Source: Nocardia albiluteola (lineage in GTDB: Bacteria; Actinomycetota; Actinomycetes; Mycobacteriales; Mycobacteriaceae). From it: a DNA stretch of 64,000 nucleotides. This document shows, piece after piece, positions 1-9,120 of this stretch (the stretch's first letter is position 1; each line of letters opens with the position of its first letter). The notes beneath the pieces were generated by a model, which was given only the letters and a program-made list of their open reading frames with translations, was not told the origin of the DNA and did no database searches. Location: assembly GCF_018860155.1 (NCBI RefSeq), contig NZ_JAHKNI010000015.1:154615-218614 (forward strand), read 5' to 3'. The position numbers were made by a program, and so were the translations under genes.

Positions 1-1021
1 CGTCGGGTGCGACGAAGCGGACCTCGGTGGGCATCGGCGTCGCGAACCGCGTGCCGATCTCCTTGATCTCCCGGATGGCCTCGGCCGCATGTTCGCGCGG
101 CAGGGCGTATTCCATCTCGGTGAAGCGAAACAGCCTGGGCGAGGCGAAGACTCGATAGGAGCGGTCGACCTGACGGCGGTAGGATCCGGCGTAGGCGGCC
201 CCGCGCTGCAGCCATGGAATCAGCTGCGGCCAACGGCGGCACAGCCGGGCCAGCGCGTCGAAGGTGTGGTTCGAGACCAGGATGTCGGAGAACCAGTCCG
301 CGGCCTTGCCGCGCGGCTGCGCGGGCAGCTCCGTGCGATTGTTCCGCTTGGTCATCGCGATCGGGCTGTGCGCGAACATGTAGAACTCGAAATGCTCATT
401 GCCATCGGCATATTCGTCGAGATCGGCGAGCACGTCGGCGAGCGGCAGCGGTCGCTCGATACCCTCCAGCACGAATGCGGGCACCAATTGCAGCGTCACG
501 GCCGTAACCACGCCGAGCGCGCCCACGTTCACCCGCGCCGCACGCCAGCCCTCGGGATCGCTGTCCTGGCTGAGTTCGACCCGGCGGCCGTCGGCGAGCA
601 TCAGTTCCACCGAATGCAGTGCGGCGGAGATGTTCTGGAGCCGGGCGCCGGTGCCGTGGGTGCCGGTGGCGGTGGCTCCGGCGATCGTCTGCACGTCGAT
701 GTCCCCGAGATTCGGGAAGGCCAGGCCCAGGGGATGCAGGGCGTTGCTGAGCGCGTTGAGGGTGGCGCCCGCCTCGGCTCGCACCAGGCCCGAGGCTCGG
801 TCGACGTGCAGGATCCGGTCCATCCTCGACAGCTGCAGCAGCGTGCCGTCGGTCAGCACGGCGTCGGTGAAGGAGTGCCCCGAGCCTGCGACGCGGACGG
901 TGTGCCCGGCGGCCTCGGCCCGCTCGAGCAGCTGTGCCACCTCGTCGGCGGACTCGGGTGCGGCGATCACGGCCGGGGTGCAGCGCTGCTCGCCCGCCCA
1001 GTTCACCCACGAATTGGTCAT
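1..1021 (-). CDS. FAD-linked oxidase, sugar-1,4-lactone oxidase type (3' end outside window)
   Basis: About 340 codons are visible, read leftwards from the ATG at 1021; the gene runs off the left edge. The N-terminal half is a VAO-type FAD-binding domain: VAGSGHSF (residues 44-51, with the His that binds FAD covalently in aldonolactone oxidases), a GATATGTHGTGA nucleotide loop near residues 115-126, and VNVGALGVVTAVTLQLVP. From about residue 180 the sequence matches the ALO substrate domain (FEFYMFAHSPIAMTKRNN). The family oxidises aldono-lactones such as L-gulono- or D-arabinono-1,4-lactone; the substrate here cannot be read. A TetR gene follows upstream on the same strand, 89 bp away. Confidence 0.88.
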   Translation of the reverse strand, partial: MTNSWVNWAGEQRCTPAVIAAPESADEVAQLLERAEAAGHTVRVAGSGHSFTDAVLTDGTLLQLSRMDRILHVDRASGLVRAEAGATLNALSNALHPLGLAFPNLGDIDVQTIAGATATGTHGTGARLQNISAALHSVELMLADGRRVELSQDSDPEGWRAARVNVGALGVVTAVTLQLVPAFVLEGIERPLPLADVLADLDEYADGNEHFEFYMFAHSPIAMTKRNNRTELPAQPRGKAADWFSDILVSNHTFDALARLCRRWPQLIPWLQRGAAYAGSYRRQVDRSYRVFASPRLFRFTEMEYALPREHAAEAIREIKEIGTRFATPMPTEVRFVAPD

Positions 1022-1110
1022 GCGTCCAACTTTAGGGGATGAGTGTGATGATCGCTACTCGGACGCCGATGTGCAGGGCTTTTCCGGGTACGTCGCAGTG
1101 GTGATCCGCG

Positions 1111-1785
1111 CTACTTCCGCCGCTCCCCGAAGCAGGCGGCCTTGGCGCGGTCGATCTCCTCGTCGGTGAACGGCGAGACCGTCAGCGGCTGGCGCGGCAT
1201 GCAGTCCGCGCGGATGCCGTCCAGCACGATCGCCATATAGCGCCGCCAGATCTCCGGATTCACCGACCGTGCGAAGGAGGCCACCGATTCCACCATGTTG
1301 ACCATCGCGAAGAAATCCGAGGCCGCGATGCCCTCGCGCAGGGCGCCCGCGGTGCGCGCGCGGTCGATCAGGTGCTCGATCGCCGGCTTGATGCGCTCCC
1401 GGACGGACACGAAACGCTCCATGGCATCGGGTATTTCGAGCATTACCTCGCCGAAGCCGCGATTGACCGCCATGTGCTGGCAGGAGTATTCGAAGACCGC
1501 CGTCAGTGCCGCCCAGGGGTCCGGGTTGTCGTTGGCCACCTCGACCGCCTCGGCCATCTCCGATACATGGCGATCGAAGACCTCCGCGATCAGCTCCTGC
1601 TTGTTCGCGAACCGCCGGTAGACCGTGCCCACGCCGACGCCCGCCGCCTCGGCCACGTCGTCGAGGGTGACGTCGAGCCCGCGCTCAGCGAAAAGGGAGC
1701 GCGCGGCATCGAGGATGCGCTGCTGATTGCGGGCGGCGTCGGCGCGCAGGCGCCGCGGCGGCGAGGCGGTAGTGGCGGGGTTCAC
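1111..1785 (-). CDS. TetR family transcriptional regulator
   Basis: A 224-residue TetR-type repressor. The N-terminal HTH is clear: RILDAARSLFAERGLDVTLDDVAEAAGVGVGTVYRRFANKQELI at about residues 22-65, followed by an all-helical ligand domain of usual length. It is transcribed away from the DHA2 efflux gene at 1900, and the 114-bp gap holds a 5-5-5 inverted repeat (1817-1831). This is the normal layout for a repressor controlling itself and the pump. The ligand is unknown; the pump suggests a lipophilic or antibiotic-like compound. Confidence 0.9.
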   Translation of the reverse strand: MNPATTASPPRRLRADAARNQQRILDAARSLFAERGLDVTLDDVAEAAGVGVGTVYRRFANKQELIAEVFDRHVSEMAEAVEVANDNPDPWAALTAVFEYSCQHMAVNRGFGEVMLEIPDAMERFVSVRERIKPAIEHLIDRARTAGALREGIAASDFFAMVNMVESVASFARSVNPEIWRRYMAIVLDGIRADCMPRQPLTVSPFTDEEIDRAKAACFGERRK

Positions 1786-1816
1786 ATCGTCATATTAGCA
1801 AGATTCGGGATTAAGT

Positions 1817-1831
1817 GGAGACAGCATCTCC
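1817..1831. promoter_or_regulatory. Inverted repeat, candidate TetR operator
   Basis: GGAGA-cagca-TCTCC, perfect 5-bp arms, centred between the divergent TetR gene and the DHA2 transporter. Position and symmetry suggest the operator of the adjacent TetR protein; this is inference. Confidence 0.45.
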
Positions 1832-1899
1832 GTTATTGTGATAGCTTTCATGGGAAGCGGAGGAGCTGCCTCCGCATACGGCATCCGACAGGGGAAATC

Positions 1900-3417
1900 A
1901 TGACCACCTCGTTAGATCTGAACCAGGAGCGGGTGAAAACCGCATCCCATCGCAAGAACGACGATCAGGGCCGTCGTGGTTCCCACGCCCTGCGCTGGTG
2001 GGTGCTCGCCGTGCTCGGCGTGGCGCAGCTGATGGTCGTGCTCGACGCGACCGTGGTGAACATCGCGCTCCCCGCCGCGCAGCGGGATCTGGGATTCTCG
2101 AACGCCGATCGGCAGTGGGTCGTCACCGGATACGCCCTCGCCTTCGGCAGCCTGCTGCTGCTCGGCGGTCGCCTGAGTGACCTGTTCGGCCGGCGCACCA
2201 CCTTCATCGTCGGCCTGGTCGGCTTCGCCGCGGCCTCCGCGATCGGCGGCGCGGCAACCGGATTCGACATGCTCGTGGCGGCCCGCGTCGCCCAGGGCGC
2301 CTTCGCCGCGCTGCTGGCGCCGGCCGCACTCTCGCTGCTCACGGTGACCTTCACCGAACCGTCCGAGCGGGCCAAGGCCTTCGGTATCTTCGGCGCGGTC
2401 GCCGGTGCCGGCGGTGCGCTGGGCCTGCTGCTGGGCGGCGCACTCACCGAGTGGGCGAACTGGCGCTGGGTGATGTACGTCAACCTGATCTTCGCGGCTA
2501 TCGCGCTGGTCGGCGCGATGATGCTGCTGGCCAAGCATGTCGCCACCGAGCGGCCCAAGCTCGACATCCCGGGCACCCTGGTCGTCACCGCGGCCCTGTT
2601 CGGCATCGTCTACGGCTTCTCGAACGCCGAGCAGCACGGCTGGGGCAACGGGTTGACGCTGGCGTTCCTGATCGGCGGCGTCGCGCTGCTGGGCGTGTTC
2701 GCATGGCTCGAGGCGCGGGTGGCCAATCCGCTACTGCCCCTGCGGATCGTGCTGGACCGCACTCGCGGCGGCGCCTACCTGACCATCTTCGTGATGGGCA
2801 TCGGGATGTTCGCGATCTTCCTGTTCCTCACCTACTACATGCAGCTGACCCTGCACTACTCGCCGATCGTGACCGGTGTCGCGTTCCTGCCGATGGTGGC
2901 CGCGATGATCGCCTCGTCGACGACGGTGCCCTCGCTGCTGCTGCCGAAGATCGGGCCGAAACTCGTTGTCAGCGGCGGCTTCCTGATCGCCGCCCTGGGC
3001 ATGGCCTGGCTGACGCAGATCGGTCTGCACACCGGCTACGCCACGCACATCCTGCCGCCGCTGATCCTGCTGGGCCTGGGCCTGGGTGGCGCGATGTCGA
3101 CCGCATTCCAGAGCGCGACCGCCGGCGTGCACCACGACGACGCGGGCATCGCCTCGGCGATGGTCAACACCAGCCAGCAGGTCGGTGGTTCGATCGGCAC
3201 CGCGCTGCTGAGCACGATCGCGGCCTCGGCGGCCACGGATTACCTCTCGAACCATCGGCCCACCCCGGTGGCCGTGGCGCAGTCGCTGATCGAGAGCTAC
3301 ACCACCAGCTTCTGGTGGGCCGCGGGGATCTTCCTGGCCGGCGCCGCCATCATGCTGGCCCTGGTGCCGAACACCGCCCCGGCTCCGGCCGAGGGTGAGC
3401 CGGTGCTCGTGCACTGA
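1900..3417 (+). CDS. MFS drug exporter, DHA2 (14-TMS, EmrB/QacA) family
   Basis: A 505-residue integral membrane exporter. The start at 1900 (MTTSLDLNQERVK) follows GGGGAAATC; an in-frame extension upstream overlaps the TetR gene and is not real. Motif D1 (LDATVVNIALPAAQRDLGFS) after TM1, motif A (GGRLSDLFGRRTTFIVG) between TM2 and TM3, and motif C (GAVAGAGGALGLLLGGAL) in TM5 mark the proton-antiport DHA2 group, which usually has 14 helices and about 500 residues. It is divergent from a TetR gene that probably represses it, and is followed by a strong hairpin. Likely role: efflux of toxic organic compounds. Confidence 0.9.
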   Translation: MTTSLDLNQERVKTASHRKNDDQGRRGSHALRWWVLAVLGVAQLMVVLDATVVNIALPAAQRDLGFSNADRQWVVTGYALAFGSLLLLGGRLSDLFGRRTTFIVGLVGFAAASAIGGAATGFDMLVAARVAQGAFAALLAPAALSLLTVTFTEPSERAKAFGIFGAVAGAGGALGLLLGGALTEWANWRWVMYVNLIFAAIALVGAMMLLAKHVATERPKLDIPGTLVVTAALFGIVYGFSNAEQHGWGNGLTLAFLIGGVALLGVFAWLEARVANPLLPLRIVLDRTRGGAYLTIFVMGIGMFAIFLFLTYYMQLTLHYSPIVTGVAFLPMVAAMIASSTTVPSLLLPKIGPKLVVSGGFLIAALGMAWLTQIGLHTGYATHILPPLILLGLGLGGAMSTAFQSATAGVHHDDAGIASAMVNTSQQVGGSIGTALLSTIAASAATDYLSNHRPTPVAVAQSLIESYTTSFWWAAGIFLAGAAIMLALVPNTAPAPAEGEPVLVH

Positions 3418-3455
3418 TCAACCGAATTCCCCACCCGGACAACGCCGTCCACAAG

Positions 3456-3488
3456 CGCCGCCCGCCTGCTGACAGCAGGCGGGCGGCG
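3456..3488 (+). terminator. Intrinsic terminator-like hairpin after the DHA2 gene
   Basis: A perfect 15-bp GC stem (3456-3470 with 3474-3488) and a 3-nt GAC loop, 38 bp after the stop codon. Only a weak T-rich tail (GTCGTTCGT) follows, as is common in actinobacteria. Confidence 0.75.
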
Positions 3489-4049
3489 TCGTTCGTGCGC
3501 GCGATTGCGGGTGTCGGATCCCCGGACCGCCCCGGCCGCGGCGACCGACAGCAGCGTCGCCGCCAAAGCCGGTGCGGGACGCCACCATCCGGTCCGGGGC
3601 CGTCCGCGTCGCCGTGCCGGACTGTCAACCGTCGTCGTCACTCCTCGAGTCGTCGGATCGATCGATCGACGGCACATATGCGTCGAGATGGGAGGTTTCG
3701 GATACTGTGTGGTGCCGCCTGGCGTGCTCAGGCAAATGATCGGCTAGTTTGTTGAGCGTCGTTATTACAACAGTCCGAATCCCGTGCATTCGGCCGCCGC
3801 GCCGAATGGCCAGGACTATTGCGACAGCGCTCCCGTTGCATCGGCACCGGTGAGCGGCCGGATTCGCCCGCACCGATCGGGGCCGGATCGCTGACAGTTA
3901 GCATGATTCGATGATCGGCGGACAGCGGTAGGAGGTTTCCGCGTGGTTCGGCGCCGCTGTTGGGTAACCCCCGGGAAGAACGGTGGTGGCGCCCGCGAGG
4001 GTGAGGGCACGATGGACGGCACGAGGGGTAGTGCGAGGGATGGTGCGAT
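3489..4049. other. Gene-free stretch
   Basis: About 560 bp between the terminator and the DUF190 gene. Short open frames here overlap one another on both strands and none resembles a protein family I know. I looked for a fluoride riboswitch or crcB gene because DUF190 genes often sit with them, and saw neither. Confidence 0.5.
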
Positions 4050-4448
4050 GTGACACAGCGTGAACCGGTCGTGGAGATCGTGACGGAAGCCGATGCCTGG
4101 CAGCCCGATCCGCGCTGGCGTCCGGCGGCGCGCCTGACGGTGCTGCTAGGCGAGGACGACCATTGGCAGCGCAGGCCCCGCTACCACGAGATCGTGCGGC
4201 GTGCCCGCGACGCCGGCCTGGCGGGGGCCAGCGTGTGGCGCGGCATGGAGGGTTACGGCGTCACCTCGCGCATCCACACCACCCGGCTGCTGGACCTGGC
4301 GGAGAACCTGCCGATCATGGTGATGATCGTCGACGACGCCGAACTACTGCGCGAATTCGTCTCCGGCAACGCCGAACTGTTCGATACGGGCACCGTGGCG
4401 CTGTCCGCGGTGCAGGTCTGGAGTTCTGGCGCCGGGAGCCGCCCGTGA
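4050..4448 (+). CDS. DUF190 domain protein
   Basis: A 132-residue cytosolic protein starting at GTG 4050. The core LTVLLGEDDHWQRRPRYHEIVRRARDAGLAGASVWRGMEGYG, then SRIHTTRLLDLAENLPIMVMIVD, is the DUF190 fold, a ferredoxin-like, PII-like small protein. In many actinobacteria DUF190 genes neighbour crcB fluoride exporters; no crcB is present here, so that link is not supported. The C-terminal tail (AVQVWSSGAGSRP) is unremarkable. It lies 211 bp before phosphoglucomutase on the same strand. Molecular function is unknown. Confidence 0.8.
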   Translation: MTQREPVVEIVTEADAWQPDPRWRPAARLTVLLGEDDHWQRRPRYHEIVRRARDAGLAGASVWRGMEGYGVTSRIHTTRLLDLAENLPIMVMIVDDAELLREFVSGNAELFDTGTVALSAVQVWSSGAGSRP

Positions 4449-4659
4449 CGGCGGACGGTGCCGAACCCGCCCCCCTGGAAATAGGGTCTCGGGCCGATCG
4501 TCCGGACGCCGGGCGGTTCGATACGGTAGTGGGTCTGGGCGCGACGGCCGGTGTACATGGCGGGGCTCACCCCGGCATCGGCGCACGCCCGGCAGAGCGG
4601 GTGTGGCCGTGATCCTGATGACCAGCCGGGCACAGGCAACACGGAAAGGAGGCCCCAGC

Positions 4660-6297
<1,638 letters not shown>

Positions 6298-6481
6298 TCG
6301 TCACGCTCGCGGGGCTGTTCGCCGAATGTTGCGGCCCCGGTAGTCGTTCCGGTGGTGTGATGCACTGTGCGACTGCCCGAACTTCCCGGTGCCACGGATC
6401 GCCACACTTACCGGGCATTCGAGCCGGGCACTCGGGTGCGGGCCCTGCGCAGTCGGCGTGGGTGTAGGCGTCGGCTGTGGA

Positions 6482-7153
6482 TCAGTATTCGTCGCGTTTG
6501 CGGGGCCAGCCCTCGAAGGTGGTTCCGCGGCCCAGGGGAGCGCGGTCCAGCAGTTGCCAGGTGGCGTTCAGGGTGTCGGTTCCGCGGTCGTACGTTGAAT
6601 ACGTGTGGTAGACAACGCCATCCGCAAAGGCAAACGAGCTCAGGGCCATCAGCTCCATCACGTCCAGCATGCCCTGGCCGGCCGGGCGGTGGGCAGACGG
6701 GGTGTACATCAGCTTGTAGAAATCCTCGTTGAATCCGTTGTCGCCCATGGATACCCAGTCGATGTCCCAGCCGAAGCGCTCCTTGTAGGCGTTCAGGGTG
6801 GCCAGCGGTGAGCGGGAGGCCAGGATGAACGTCACGTCGCGATGGGCCAGGTGGGGGACCGCGCCCACGAGGTTGTCGGTCTCGAAGGTGCAGCCGGGGC
6901 AGCCCTCGGGGGTCTTCGGGCCGTGCATGAAGTGCCGGATGATCAGCTGGGACCGGCCGTTGAACAGCTCGGCCAGGGATTTCTCACCGGCGTTGGTCTG
7001 GAATCGGTACTCCTTGGTGACCGGCACCCACGGTAGCGCCTGTCGCTGCCGGGCCAATTCGTCGGCGCGGCGGGTCAGCTCCTTTTCCTGGGCGCGCAGG
7101 GCCTCGTATGCCTTGTGCCAGTCTTCGCGGGTGCCGATGTCATGTGTGATCAT
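6482..7153 (-). CDS. DUF899 family thioredoxin-like protein
   Basis: A 223-residue cytosolic protein with the DUF899 signature: WVPVTKEYRF, then SLAELFNGRSQLIIRHFMHGP, and the redox-like cysteine pair in PEGCPGCTFETDN (about residues 84-96). The fold is related to AhpC/peroxiredoxin, but the physiological substrate of the family is not established. The N-terminal 45 residues form a charged helix (RAQEKELTRRADELARQ). No operon partner: it converges with pgm and is divergent from an MFS gene 339 bp away. Confidence 0.88.
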   Translation of the reverse strand: MITHDIGTREDWHKAYEALRAQEKELTRRADELARQRQALPWVPVTKEYRFQTNAGEKSLAELFNGRSQLIIRHFMHGPKTPEGCPGCTFETDNLVGAVPHLAHRDVTFILASRSPLATLNAYKERFGWDIDWVSMGDNGFNEDFYKLMYTPSAHRPAGQGMLDVMELMALSSFAFADGVVYHTYSTYDRGTDTLNATWQLLDRAPLGRGTTFEGWPRKRDEY

Positions 7154-7492
7154 CCTGTGATCCCTTGTTCCGCGGGCGGAGATGTTCTGGAATGGAGACC
7201 GGCCGGGTGGGGAGAACTCATCGGTCCGCCGAGTGCATTCGGGGCCGGCGGCCGCGGCGGGCGGCTCGACCTATTCCATGGTCGGTGATGTGCCGATACG
7301 GATGGGTCGTGCCGGGTGTACGGACGTCCGTGTCGTGGATGTCGCGCTCGGGCCGCGGGTCAGCGGGGCGGTGACGACGGAGGCCGAACGGCTTCGATGG
7401 CAGAGCTACGGACCGGCGGTCGCGCCGGTACGGGCCGATGCGGCGCGGGCTGATGGTTCGGTGTGGGAAGAATATGACGTGCAGATGAGGTT
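7154..7492. other. Gene-free stretch
   Basis: 339 bp between the divergent DUF899 and MFS genes. An open frame on the plus strand (7182-7523) has no recognisable domain and overlaps the MFS start, so it was not accepted. No clear operator seen. Confidence 0.4.
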
Positions 7493-8719
7493 GTGGTCGG
7501 GCGTGGACGGATGTTGTCGATGAGGAGCGGTAAGGCCGGGCGGCTGCCCGTCGAGATCTGGGTGCTGATCGGGGCGGCGTTCATCATCGCCCTCGGATTC
7601 GGGCTGGTGGCCCCGGCGTTGCCGCAGTACGCGCGCAGTTTCGGGGTCGGGGTGGCCGCCGCGTCGGCGATCGTCAGCACCTTCGCGCTGATGCGGTTGT
7701 TGTTCGCGCCGGTCAGTGGGCGTCTGGTGCAGCGGCTCGGCGAACGCTCGGTGTATCTGGTGGGCCTGCTGGTGGTGGCGCTGTCGACGGGGGCGTGTGC
7801 GCTGGCGCAGAGCTATTGGCAGCTCATCGTGCTGCGATCGCTGGGTGGCATCGGGTCGACCATGTTCACGGTGTCCTCGGTGGGACTGGTGATCAGGTTG
7901 TCGCCCCCGGGGCAGCGCGGGCGGGTGTCCGGGCTGTGGTCGACGAGCTTTCTCATCGGCTCGCTGCTCGGGCCGCTGCTCGGCGGTGTGCTTGCGCGAT
8001 TCGGGCTGCGGATGCCGTTCGTGATCTACGCGGTCGCGCTGCTGGTCGCGAGCGCGGTCGTCTACTGGAATCTGCGTGGCTCGCAGCTGACCGCGCCCGA
8101 GCGCGCCGAGGCGGTGCGCGTGATGACCCTGCGCGAGGCACTCTCGCACGGCGCCTACCGGGCTGTGCTCTGGTCCAACTTCGCCAACGGCGCGGCCGTG
8201 TTCGGGGTGCGGATGGCGCTGGTGCCGCTCCTGGTGGTGGAGGCGTTGCATGCCTCGCCCGGCGTGGCCGGGGTAGCACTGACGATGTTCGCGGCGGGCG
8301 ACATCTCGGTGATGTTCGCCGCCGGCCGGCTCTCGGATCGGCTGGGCCGCAAGCCCTTCCTCATCGTCGGCACCCTGGTGTGCGCGGCAGGCACCACCGC
8401 GCTCGGTATGTCGCCCAGCGTGCTGTGGCTGCTGGCCCTGTCGTTCGCGGCCGGCATCGGCTCCGGCATGTTCACCCCCGCCCAGCAGGCCGTCCTGGCC
8501 GACGTGATCGGCCCCGACGCGCGCGGCGGCCCGGTGCTTGCCGGCTTCCAGATGGCGGCCGACCTGGGCACGGTCCTGGGCCCGGTGGTGGTCGGCGCGA
8601 TCGCCCAGCGGGTGTCGTTCGGCTTCGCCCTCGGGGTGACCGGGGCGCTGCTGGTGCTGGCGGCGGGGGGCTGGGCGGTGGCGCCGGAGACGTTACGGCG
8701 GCGGGCGGTCGCCGCGTAG
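7493..8719 (+). CDS. MFS transporter, DHA1-like (12-TMS)
   Basis: A roughly 408-residue permease. The start is uncertain: GTG 7493, ATG 7511 and ATG 7520 are all in frame and none has a convincing Shine-Dalgarno; the first membrane segment (VEIWVLIGAAFIIALGFGLV) follows all three. Motif A-like GRLVQRLGERSVYLVGLL follows TM2, and a second copy AAGRLSDRLGRKPFLIVG marks the start of the second six-helix half. The pattern and ALPQYARSFGVG after TM1 fit small drug/metabolite exporters of the DHA1 group. No adjacent regulator gives a clue to the substrate. Confidence 0.85.
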   Translation: MVGRGRMLSMRSGKAGRLPVEIWVLIGAAFIIALGFGLVAPALPQYARSFGVGVAAASAIVSTFALMRLLFAPVSGRLVQRLGERSVYLVGLLVVALSTGACALAQSYWQLIVLRSLGGIGSTMFTVSSVGLVIRLSPPGQRGRVSGLWSTSFLIGSLLGPLLGGVLARFGLRMPFVIYAVALLVASAVVYWNLRGSQLTAPERAEAVRVMTLREALSHGAYRAVLWSNFANGAAVFGVRMALVPLLVVEALHASPGVAGVALTMFAAGDISVMFAAGRLSDRLGRKPFLIVGTLVCAAGTTALGMSPSVLWLLALSFAAGIGSGMFTPAQQAVLADVIGPDARGGPVLAGFQMAADLGTVLGPVVVGAIAQRVSFGFALGVTGALLVLAAGGWAVAPETLRRRAVAA

Positions 8720-9120
8720 GTGTCGGGGCAGGTATAACCCGTGTTGATCGGTCCCGGGGTACATGTTGTCGGGCGCCCGCGCTGTCACCCGTGAGCGCCC
8801 GCGATCGACCAGGACCGGCTCGCGATGTCGTTTGCGCAACGGTTCGACCCGGCCCGTAGCTACGGCTGGGGGTGCAGCACCTGCTGTGCCAACGTGCAAC
8901 GGCCGGAACGGTTCATGGGCGTCTCTCGGTAATCGCCAGCGTGACATGATAATTCGCGGTCGTGCTGCCTTCGCGCCGCGCCCGTTGCCGGAGGTGTGTT
9001 GTAGACTCCCGGCAACGAGACCGGGGCCGGATCCGGCGCCATCCATGGGGGAGAGTCATGCAACGTATCCGAGTTCGATCGATTCTCTGTGCTAGCTGTT
9101 GCGCCGGTGCGTGATTCGCG
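8720..9120. other. Gene-free stretch before the KAP NTPase gene
   Basis: 400 bp. Small frames on either strand are shadows without family features. It must hold the promoter of the macro/KAP gene, but I could not assign -35/-10 boxes with good spacing. Confidence 0.4.

Noticed and set aside
3489..4448. Fluoride riboswitch/crcB locus with the DUF190 gene
   Set aside because: No crcB gene and no recognisable riboswitch core upstream of the DUF190 start.
7182..7523. 113-codon plus-strand frame before the MFS gene
   Set aside because: No domain, no ribosome site and overlap with the MFS start.
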